DNA from: Paracoccaceae bacterium | GTDB lineage: Bacteria; Pseudomonadota; Alphaproteobacteria; Rhodobacterales; Rhodobacteraceae | Direction: 5' to 3' | Length of the DNA stretch: 64,000 nt | Assembly (NCBI GenBank): GCA_009773055.1 | Contig: WOUW01000004.1 | Span: 1-64,000 of the forward strand | Shown: positions 55,456-62,484 of the stretch, piece by piece | Layout of the letters: every line of letters starts with the position of its first letter | Position numbering within the stretch: the first letter of the stretch is position 1 | Made by a program: the position numbers and the translations under genes | Notes under the pieces: model-generated | Database searches by the model: none | Told to the model about the DNA's origin: nothing | What the model saw: only the letters and a program-made list of their open reading frames with translations

Positions 55456-56295
55456 ATGACCCAGCCGCCGATCCTGACCGACCAAGAGGCGCTTGCCCGC
55501 CACCGCGCCCGTGCCCGGCATCTTCCCGGCCATGACGCGGCGATGTTCCTGCATCGCATTGTCCTTGCCGACCTTCAGGAAAGACTCAGTGAGGTTAACA
55601 GAACGTTTACGGCACCCGCCGTAGTCAGCGGTTTTCCCGCAATATGGCGGGATTTGCATCCCGATGCGCTGCAGGTGCCGGATGACGAGGTGCTGTCCCT
55701 TGCCCCAGGATCGCATGATCTGGTGGTGCATGCGATGGCGCTCCATTGGGCGAACGACCCTCTGGGCCAGCTAGTGCAATGCCGGAGGGCCCTGCAGCCA
55801 GACGGGCTGATGATCGCGGTCCTGCCCGGGGGGCGCAGTCTGCACGAACTCCGTGCCGCTCTGGCCGAAGCCGAGGCCCGGGTGACCGGAGGCCTGTCAC
55901 CCCGGGTCCTGCCGATGGGCGAGATCCGCGACCTGGGCGGGCTGATGCAGCGGGCGGGCTTTGCCTTGCCGGTGGCAGACAGCCTGGCGCAGACCGTCGA
56001 GTATCAAGACTTCCGCGCGCTATTGTCCGACCTCCGCGCCTCGGGCGAGACGAACGCACTTGCGGGCCGTTTGCGCCGCTTTACCGGGCGGGGCGTCCTT
56101 GCAGCGGCAGGCGCGGTCTATGCCGAAAATTTCGCCACCACGGCAGGTCGCTTGCCCGCCACTGCCGAGCTTGTGTTCCTGACCGGCTGGGCTCCGCACG
56201 AAAGCCAGCAGCAGCCCTTGCGTCCGGGTTCGGCCAAGGCAAGGCTGGCAGATGCGCTGGGTGTGCCCGAGGCCCCCTTGCCCAAAGACGGTTGA
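55456..56295 (+). CDS. SAM-dependent methyltransferase (BioC/NDUFAF5-like)
   Basis: A 279-residue methyltransferase-like protein of the BioC/NDUFAF5 group, common next to comF in alphaproteobacteria. It contains FLHRIVLADLQERLSEVNRT, LVVHAMALHWANDPLGQLVQ and LMIAVLPGGRSLHELRAALA. The classical SAM motif I region is poorly conserved, being shorter than in typical BioC. The ATG at 55456 has no Shine-Dalgarno, so translation may be leaderless. The role in NDUFAF5 (complex I assembly, arginine hydroxylation) cannot be assumed. Confidence 0.75.
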   Translation: MTQPPILTDQEALARHRARARHLPGHDAAMFLHRIVLADLQERLSEVNRTFTAPAVVSGFPAIWRDLHPDALQVPDDEVLSLAPGSHDLVVHAMALHWANDPLGQLVQCRRALQPDGLMIAVLPGGRSLHELRAALAEAEARVTGGLSPRVLPMGEIRDLGGLMQRAGFALPVADSLAQTVEYQDFRALLSDLRASGETNALAGRLRRFTGRGVLAAAGAVYAENFATTAGRLPATAELVFLTGWAPHESQQQPLRPGSAKARLADALGVPEAPLPKDG

Positions 56296-56347
56296 CGCTG
56301 CCGACCCAACCCTTATGTCCCGCGCTGAACCTATAGGAAGAACCGAC

Positions 56348-57448
56348 ATGCTGGATGCCCGGACCGGAGCAGCGACAGGGACCGATGTGACCCCCGGCCA
56401 AGGCCGCCTCGCCCACGCCCCTGCCGATCATCCTGTGGTCCGCAAGGCAAAGATCGGGGTGCTTCTGGCCAACCTCGGCACGCCCGACGCCTACGACTAC
56501 TGGTCGATGCGGCGCTATCTGAACGAGTTTCTGTCGGACAAGCGGGTCGTCGACATTCCAAGCTGGAAGTGGCAGCCACTTCTGCAGCTGATCATCCTGA
56601 CCAAACGGCCCTTCACTTCTGGGGCGAACTACAAGCTGATCTGGAACGAAGAGCTGAACGAAAGCCCGCTGCTGACGATCACCAAGGCCCAGACCGCCGC
56701 GATTGCCGAGTTGATGGCCGAGCGGCACGGGGCAGAGGTGATGGTCGACTTCTGCATGCGCTACGGCAACCCCTCGACCGACGAGAAGGTCAAGGCGATG
56801 GTCGCGGCAGGGTGCGAGAAGGTGCTGTTCTTCCCCCTCTACCCCCACTACGCCGGGGCGACCTCGGCCACCGCGAACGACCAGTTCTTCCGCGCGCTGA
56901 TGAAGGAAAAGCGGCAGCCGGCGGTGCGGACCGTGGCGGAGTATTTCGACCATCCCCTCTATATCGACGCGCTGGCGAAGTCGGTCGAGGCGGCCTATGC
57001 GGGGCTGAACCATCGGCCTGACGTGCTGGTGGCAAGCTACCACGGGATGCCGAAACGCTACCTGATGGAGGGCGATCCCTATCACTGCCAGTGCGCCAAG
57101 ACCTCGCGGTTGCTCCGGGAACGGTTGGGGTGGGAGAAGGGGTCGATCGACACCACCTTCCAGTCGGTCTTCGGGCGTGAGGAGTGGCTGAAACCCTACA
57201 CGGTCGAGCATGTGGCGGAGCTGGCGAAGGCGGGGAAGAAGCGGATCGCGGTGATGGCCCCGGCTTTCAGTGCCGACTGCATCGAGACGCTGGAGGAGAT
57301 CAACGGGGAGATCCGGGAGGCCTTTGAACACGCGGGTGGAGAGAGCTTCACCTATATCCCCTGCCTGAACGATGACGCCCCCCATATCGAGGCGCTGGTC
57401 GCGGTGATCGAGGAGAACCTTGGAGGGTGGCTGCCTCGGAAGGGATAA
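56348..57448 (+). CDS. hemH: Ferrochelatase HemH
   Basis: Inserts Fe2+ into protoporphyrin IX, the last step of protohaem synthesis. The 366-residue protein has VLLANLGTPDAYDYWSMRRY, the catalytic His in VASYHGMPKRYLM (about residue 232), DPYHCQCAKTSRLL, and VMAPAFSADCIETLEEI. The first 35 residues (ARTGAATGTDVTPGQG...) are an extra polar extension before VRKAKIGVLL. AGGAAGA lies 7 nt before the ATG. It begins 52 nt after the methyltransferase gene and is followed by a hairpin with T-run. Confidence 0.95.
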   Translation: MLDARTGAATGTDVTPGQGRLAHAPADHPVVRKAKIGVLLANLGTPDAYDYWSMRRYLNEFLSDKRVVDIPSWKWQPLLQLIILTKRPFTSGANYKLIWNEELNESPLLTITKAQTAAIAELMAERHGAEVMVDFCMRYGNPSTDEKVKAMVAAGCEKVLFFPLYPHYAGATSATANDQFFRALMKEKRQPAVRTVAEYFDHPLYIDALAKSVEAAYAGLNHRPDVLVASYHGMPKRYLMEGDPYHCQCAKTSRLLRERLGWEKGSIDTTFQSVFGREEWLKPYTVEHVAELAKAGKKRIAVMAPAFSADCIETLEEINGEIREAFEHAGGESFTYIPCLNDDAPHIEALVAVIEENLGGWLPRKG

Positions 57449-57450
57449 GG

Positions 57451-57472
57451 TGCCCGCGCGTGGGCAGGTTTT
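57451..57472 (+). terminator. Terminator after hemH
   Basis: TGCCCG, loop CGCG, TGGGCA (one G-U) with TTTT two nt later (57469-57472). It starts 2 nt after the hemH stop. A short but plausible intrinsic terminator. Confidence 0.55.
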
Positions 57473-57562
57473 CCGATGCAATGATTTCAAGGGCTTGCCT
57501 TGCCGCGTTAGTGTGGTCTTAACCTTTGTCGGAAGCCTTGATCGGGGCGTGGGGGCGACGGG

Positions 57563-59302
57563 ATGACGGCTTTGGTTCTGAACGGTACGGCCCTGATCGC
57601 GGGGCAGGCAAGCGGTGAGGTCCTGCATGCCGAGACTGGCCTCAGCTTCATGGGCGGGGTCGATGCCACAACCGGGCGGGTCATCGACGTCCATCATCCG
57701 CTGTGCGGGCAGTCCGTTGCCGGGAAGGTCCTGTGCATCCCCAGCGGGCGGGGGTCCTGTTCCGGCAGTCTGGTGATCTTCGAGCTCTTGATGAACGGCC
57801 ACGCCCCGGCGGCGCTGGTGTTCCGGCACAAGGAGACGATCCTGACGCTGGGCGTCCTGATCGCCGGAGAGCTGTTCCAGCGTGGTATCCCGGTGTTGCA
57901 AATGGACGAGGCCGGATTTGCAGCTCTATCTGACGCCCGCTTTGCCCGGATCGACGGTGACACGATCCACTCGACCGACATCCGCACCGCGGTGACCCCG
58001 AGCTTTGTCCTGCCAGAACCCGATCCGGCGGACATCATGTTGAGCGATCTTGACCGCTGGTTTCTGACGGGAGAGTTCGGCGAAGCGGCGAAGATCGCGA
58101 TGCGGATCGTGTTGCAGACCGCCCGGATCGAGGGCGCTACGGCGCTGATCGACGTGGACATGGCGCATCTGGACGGCGTCTTCTACCAAGGCCCCGCCGG
58201 TCTGCAGTTTGCCAGGCGGCTGTGCGACCTTGGAGCAAGGGTCCGGGTGCCGACGACGATGAACGCGATCTGCGTCGACCGGCGGCAATGGCGGGCTTTG
58301 GGGGTGCCGGAGGTGCTGGGTGAGGCTTCGGACGCCCTCGCCGATGCCTATGTCGAAATGGGCGCGAAGCCGACCTATACCTGCGCGCCCTACCTTCTGG
58401 ACCCCGCCCCGAAGGCCGGGCAGAACATCGCCTGGGGCGAGTCGAACGCGGTTGTGTTCGCCAATTCGGTGCTGGGCGCGCGGACGCTGAAGTATCCGGA
58501 TTATCTGGATATTCTGGTTGCCCTTACCGGGCGCGCGCCGGCGGCGGACTGCTATCTTGACGAGGGTCGTCGCGCCACGATCCGGCTTGATCTGCCGCCC
58601 CTAAGCGATCTGGACGATCTGTTCTTTCCGCTGCTGGGCTATCACATCGGCAAGATAGCAACGAACGAGATCCCGCTGATCTGCGGGCTGGAGGGGCATG
58701 CCGTCAGCCTTGACGACCTGAAAGCCTTCGGGGCAGCCTTTGCCACCACCTCGGCCGCGCCGATGTTTCATGTGCTGGGCATCACGCCGGAAGCGTCAAC
58801 CGCCGACGCGGTTCTGGGTGCCGAGGTCCGGGTCGTGTCGGTGACGCTGCACGACCTTGCCGAGACTTGGGGCGAGCTGAACATCGCGCGCACTGCGGAT
58901 GTGGACATGGTGTCGCTGGGCAATCCGCATTTCTCGCTGACCGAAATCGCGGCTTTGGCGCAGCTATGTGAGGGGCGGCGGATTGCGGACGGGGTTCGGC
59001 TGATCGTCACTTGCGGCCGGGATGTCCATGCGCGGGCAAAGTCGGCAGGGCTTATCGACACCATCCGGACCTTCGGCGGGCAGGTGCTGAACGACACCTG
59101 CTGGTGTTTCATCGGCGAGCCTGTCGTGCCGGCATCAGTTCGGACCATCGCCACCAACTCGGGAAAATACGCGCATTACGGCCCGCCAGCAGTGGGCAAG
59201 GATTTCCACTTTGCGAGCCTTGCGCGCTGTGTCGACGCCGCCTGTTCGGGCCAGATTGACACCACGCCGCCCGCTTGGTTCGGCGACGATGACCAGCGAT
59301 AA
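57563..59302 (+). CDS. Aconitase X (AcnX), fused swivel and catalytic domains
   Basis: A member of the AcnX branch of the aconitase superfamily. Characterised bacterial AcnX enzymes dehydrate cis-3-hydroxy-L-proline. The 579-residue protein fuses the DUF126 swivel (about 1-130; PLCGQSVAGKVLCIPSGRGS, APAALVFRHKETILTLGVL) to the DUF521 catalytic part (about 145-579) with the likely cluster cysteines in TYTCAPYLLD, LICGLEGH and NDTCWCF. No proline-racemase or imino-acid transporter genes are adjacent. Start ATG 57563 after GGGGGCGACGGG. Confidence 0.85.
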   Translation: MTALVLNGTALIAGQASGEVLHAETGLSFMGGVDATTGRVIDVHHPLCGQSVAGKVLCIPSGRGSCSGSLVIFELLMNGHAPAALVFRHKETILTLGVLIAGELFQRGIPVLQMDEAGFAALSDARFARIDGDTIHSTDIRTAVTPSFVLPEPDPADIMLSDLDRWFLTGEFGEAAKIAMRIVLQTARIEGATALIDVDMAHLDGVFYQGPAGLQFARRLCDLGARVRVPTTMNAICVDRRQWRALGVPEVLGEASDALADAYVEMGAKPTYTCAPYLLDPAPKAGQNIAWGESNAVVFANSVLGARTLKYPDYLDILVALTGRAPAADCYLDEGRRATIRLDLPPLSDLDDLFFPLLGYHIGKIATNEIPLICGLEGHAVSLDDLKAFGAAFATTSAAPMFHVLGITPEASTADAVLGAEVRVVSVTLHDLAETWGELNIARTADVDMVSLGNPHFSLTEIAALAQLCEGRRIADGVRLIVTCGRDVHARAKSAGLIDTIRTFGGQVLNDTCWCFIGEPVVPASVRTIATNSGKYAHYGPPAVGKDFHFASLARCVDAACSGQIDTTPPAWFGDDDQR

Positions 59303-59307
59303 AGAAA

Positions 59308-59344
59308 GACCGCGAGGCGTGTAAGCCGCGCGGTCCGATCTTTT
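59308..59344. terminator. Bidirectional terminator between AcnX and L,D-transpeptidase genes
   Basis: GACCGCG (59308-59314) pairs with CGCGGTC (59329-59335); an inner GGC/GCC pair extends the stem. TTTT follows on the plus strand (59341-59344) and TTTCTTT on the minus strand. It serves both converging genes. Confidence 0.75.
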
Positions 59345-59360
59345 CGGCGGTTCCTGGACG

Positions 59361-59954
59361 TCAGATCAGCAAGACCTGGGTCCCGACGACGGCATATTCG
59401 AACAGCTCTTCGATGTTCTCGTTGTAAAGGCCCACGCAGCCGTTCGACGACTTTCGGCCGATCTTGCGGGTGTCGTGCGTGCCGTGGATACGGTAGTAGG
59501 TCCAGCTAAGGTACAGCGCCCGGCTGCCAAGCGGGTTGTCGGGGGCACCGCCTTCGACCACGTCAGGCCATTCGGGGTTCCGCTCTTTCATGGCGGGGGT
59601 CGGACGCCAGCTTGGGTTCACGACCTTCTGCACGACCGAGGTCTTGCCGCGGCGGGTCAGATCCTCGGACAGCGGGACCGAGGTGGGGAACAGCCGGTAG
59701 ATCGACTGGTCTTCCGACCAGAAGTGCAGGGCGCGCGAGGTGATGTCCACCAGGATCGCACCTTTCCGGGTGTTCTCGAAGTAGTCCTGCCACTGCAGCA
59801 TGCGGAAGCTGGAGATGTTGTTGCGCACCGTGGCAGAGGCAGGTTGCGTGAATTCGGTGCTGCTGTCCTGCGCGAAAGCCGGCAATGCCGCCAGACCGGC
59901 GACACCGACTGCCCCACCCAGAACCGCGCGACGGTTAAGTCGACCGTTCGCCAT
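59361..59954 (-). CDS. Tat-exported L,D-transpeptidase (YkuD)
   Basis: Crosslinks peptidoglycan or attaches proteins to it. The 197 residues start with a twin-arginine signal (NRRAVLGGAVGVAGLAAL), followed by a YkuD domain (about 65-197) whose catalytic motif is H157-G-T, then SSNGCVGL with C173. The Tat signal on a YkuD enzyme is common in Rhodobacteraceae. The gene is divergent from the CAP-lipoprotein gene, with a repeat-rich 204-nt gap. Confidence 0.87.
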   Translation of the reverse strand: MANGRLNRRAVLGGAVGVAGLAALPAFAQDSSTEFTQPASATVRNNISSFRMLQWQDYFENTRKGAILVDITSRALHFWSEDQSIYRLFPTSVPLSEDLTRRGKTSVVQKVVNPSWRPTPAMKERNPEWPDVVEGGAPDNPLGSRALYLSWTYYRIHGTHDTRKIGRKSSNGCVGLYNENIEELFEYAVVGTQVLLI

Positions 59955-60024
59955 GGCATAGACTCCTTCAAGACCCTGTTTTCCGACCGTATAGCTGCTT
60001 TCTGGCGAAGTCGCAAATCAAACA

Positions 60025-60094
60025 CCTGTCAGAACCTGGCGTTTGGCAAAAGTGTGTCGCCAAACGCCGAAAAGCAGAAGCCTGTTTGAACCTG
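60025..60094. repeat. Direct repeats flanking a 10-bp inverted repeat
   Basis: CCTGTCAGAACCTG (60025-60038) and CCTGTTTGAACCTG (60081-60094) match at 12 of 14 positions. Between them GGCGTTTGGC (60038-60047) and GCCAAACGCC (60059-60068) form a perfect inverted repeat around 11 nt. No T-run follows on either strand. It sits between divergent ldt (start 59954) and the CAP-lipoprotein gene (start 60159), so a shared regulatory region is the obvious reading. Confidence 0.6.
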
Positions 60095-60158
60095 CCGCAC
60101 GCTTCCGCTAAGGAGAGGCAGAACAGCCGCGGCAGTCGGCTTTGAACCGGTGGACAGA

Positions 60159-60665
60159 ATGAACAGACGTATTTTCCTGCTGGCGGGTGTCGGCCTGACC
60201 CTGGCAGCCTGTGGCTCGACCAGCGCTCCGCAAGTCGGCGCGGACGGCAAACCCTTGCCGCGGGTCTACAAGATCACCGATGGACGCGAGGTTTCCTTCC
60301 GCTTCCTGGATTCGATGAACACCCTGCGTGCGGCCAAGGCCTTGCCGCCGGTGGCCTTCGACGCCAGCCTGAACGCCGCCGCCGAGACGCATGCGCGGGA
60401 CATGTCGGTGCAGAACCGGCCGTGGCATTTCGGCTCGGACGGATCTTCGCCGCTGGTGCGGGCGCAGCGCAGCGGCTTCACCGGGCGGCTGCTGGGTGAG
60501 AATATCTCGGAAACCTACGAGACCGAGCTGGAAACGCTGGCATCCTGGATGGAGCAACCGGATACACGCGTGGTTATCATGGACCCCGCGGCGACGCGTT
60601 TGGGCTTTGCCTGGTTCCAGGAGCCGGGTGGCAAGATCTGGTGGACGATGGTGACCGGGGCCTGA
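60159..60665 (+). CDS. CAP/SCP-domain lipoprotein
   Basis: A lipoprotein of the CAP (cysteine-rich secretory, SCP/PR1) superfamily. The 168 residues have a lipobox LTLAACGS with Cys18, then a CAP domain: LDSMNTLRAAKALPPVAFDA, AAAETHARDMSVQNRPWHFG and GRLLGENISETYETELETLA, with H and E in the usual places. The ATG at 60159 is used (GTG at 60150 would add three residues). Function in bacteria is unclear; cell-wall or ligand-binding roles are proposed for this family. A strong terminator follows. Confidence 0.82.
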   Translation: MNRRIFLLAGVGLTLAACGSTSAPQVGADGKPLPRVYKITDGREVSFRFLDSMNTLRAAKALPPVAFDASLNAAAETHARDMSVQNRPWHFGSDGSSPLVRAQRSGFTGRLLGENISETYETELETLASWMEQPDTRVVIMDPAATRLGFAWFQEPGGKIWWTMVTGA

Positions 60666-60689
60666 GGCCCGGGTCAGTTCGCGCAGATC

Positions 60690-60713
60690 AGGGGCCCCCC
60701 GGGGCCCCTTTTT
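60690..60713 (+). terminator. Intrinsic terminator of the CAP-lipoprotein gene
   Basis: AGGGGCCC, loop CCCG, GGGCCCCT (60690-60709) followed by TTTT. It begins 25 nt after the stop codon and ends 7 nt before the converging L,D-transpeptidase gene. Confidence 0.8.
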
Positions 60714-60719
60714 CATGGC

Positions 60720-61211
60720 TTATGGCAGGATGTAGATCGGCGTGCCGGGCTTGACCATCGAGTAGATCACTTCCATTTCGCGGTCGGTGACAGCGACGCA
60801 GCCCCAGGTCCAATCGCGCTTGTTCGTGCGCTTGTTAGGGCCGCCGTGAATGACGATGTCGCCGCCTGGGGATTTGCCTTGCTCTTCGGCAAAGGCGATG
60901 TCGGTCTCGTTCGGGTAAGAGATCTTGAGCGACAGATGGTATTCGGAGTCGGGGTTCTTGTAGCTGATCTGATAGGCACCTTCGGGCGTCTTGCCGTCGC
61001 CCTCGAATTCCTTGTCGCCCACGGGAGCGAAGCCTAGTCCGATGTCGTAGGACTTCAGCACCCGTTCGTTATGGATGAGATACAGCTTTCGGTCGGCCTT
61101 GTGGACCTGGATCTGGGTGACCTCGGGGCCATTATACCTGCGGAACTTCGAGCCGCAGCCCGCCAGTCCGAACACGATCACGAGGATCGCAAATACCTTG
61201 ATAAACCGCAT
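60720..61211 (-). CDS. L,D-transpeptidase-like lipoprotein
   Basis: A YkuD-fold protein exported as a lipoprotein (lipobox VFGLAGC, Cys19). The 163 residues include KLYLIHNERVLKSYDIGLGF, and the catalytic signature IHGGPNK with H122 and WGCVAV with C138. Compact YkuD proteins of this kind are thought to modify peptidoglycan crosslinks. It converges with the CAP-lipoprotein gene. Confidence 0.87.
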   Translation of the reverse strand: MRFIKVFAILVIVFGLAGCGSKFRRYNGPEVTQIQVHKADRKLYLIHNERVLKSYDIGLGFAPVGDKEFEGDGKTPEGAYQISYKNPDSEYHLSLKISYPNETDIAFAEEQGKSPGGDIVIHGGPNKRTNKRDWTWGCVAVTDREMEVIYSMVKPGTPIYILP

Positions 61212-61313
61212 GCCCGTGTCCGCCTGTAGACTGCCCGTGTTTTTTTCCCAATGGATACAGGAAACTGGCTGCCTTGGCTAGTCGGCAGGCCGGGGCGTGG
61301 CTTCACGGAAATG

Positions 61314-62484
61314 TCAGGTCCCGCGCGTGAAGCGGGCGGCAAGCTCGACATGGGTGGACCAGCGGAACTGGTCGATGACCTGGACAGAGGTCAGTCGGTA
61401 GCCAGCACCGGTCAGGACCTTGGCATCGCGCGCGAAGGTCACCGGGTTGCACGAGACGGCGGCGATCACCTGAACGGTCGAGGCGGCAAGGCAGGCGGTC
61501 TGCGCTTCGGCCCCGGCGCGGGGCGGGTCGAGGACGGCGCCGGTGAAGGACTTCATTTCGTCAGCTTCAAGGGGGCGGCGGAAGAGGTCGCGGGTTTCCA
61601 CGCTGATGCGGTGAAGGTCCGGGGTGTTGCGGGCAGCAAGGTCAAGGGCCTGGGTCATCGCCGCATCGCCTTCGACGGCGTGAACCTCCATCGTGGCGGC
61701 CAGCGGCAGGACGGACGGCGGCAAGGAGCGCGGCCTCGCCCTCGACCGTGGCCTGCAGGAACGCCCCGGGCGGCGGAACGACCGTGGCCCTGCCAATGGT
61801 CAGCGCCGGACGGTCGCGCAACGCCACCGTCTCGCCGTCCCAGGTCAGTCGCGAGAAACCGTGAGCTTCGACCAGGCGGGCAAGATCCATGCGCAGCGCA
61901 CCGTCGAGCGGCTTGCCGCCGGTGACGCTGACATCCGGGCCGCCGCGGGTGAGGGTGACCTGCAGCGAAAGCTCGGACGAGCGCGAGCCCCCGGCGGTGA
62001 CCAGCGTCTTCAGGCCGGGAAAGGCCGCGAGAATGCCGGGGTGGAGAAGCTGGCAGTCGGGGATCTCGGCGATGCTGTCCGAGGCGCGGGAATGAAAGCC
62101 GATCAGGACGCCGGATTTCGTGCGGCGGGCCGATAGGGTGGCGCGGCGACGCGAGTTCGGGGGCGAGGTTTGCAGGGGCAGGAAAGTGGCGTTCAGGCCC
62201 TGACCGGCAAGCGCGGTCTCGACAACCTCTTGTTTCCAGCGGGCAACGAAAGCGTCCGAAGCGTGCTGCAACTGGCATCCGCCGCAGGTCCGGGCATGGC
62301 GGCACGGTGGCTTTACGCGGTCGGGCGAGGGGGTGATGATCTTTGGGTCCGCAAGGCGGTCGCCGTCGGGCGTGCCTTCCACCACTTCGCCGGGCAGAGT
62401 GCCGGGGACATAGATCGGGCCCGAGTCCGGGGTGCGGGCGATGCCGTGGCCAAGGTGGCCCAGCCGTTCGATGGTGACAATCAC
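61314..62484 (-). pseudogene. Broken RNA m5U methyltransferase (RlmD/TrmA-like)
   Basis: Family members make 5-methyluridine in 23S rRNA or tRNA. The N-terminal frame (62484 to about 61700) carries the TRAM-like start IERLGHLGHGIARTPDSG and a Fe-S set (CRHARTCGGCQLQH). The C-terminal frame (about 61725-61314) carries LPLAATMEVHAVEGDAAM, AVLDPPRAG and the catalytic-Cys motif VSCNPVTFARD. At the join, LLAAV meets LPLAATMEVH in another frame. The roughly 20 residues that normally hold SAM motif I (DLFAGCGTF type) are absent. Loss of about 60 nt, not a multiple of three, explains it. GTG start overlaps the upstream ABC gene (GTGA). Confidence 0.8.

Noticed and set aside
56081-57901. 606-codon open frame opposite hemH
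   Set aside because: Antisense to hemH and the starts of its neighbours; no domain.
61314-62484. Two separate genes (TRAM protein and methyltransferase fragment)
   Set aside because: Each half lacks what the other has, their order is that of one RlmD/TrmA protein, and the second half has no proper start.
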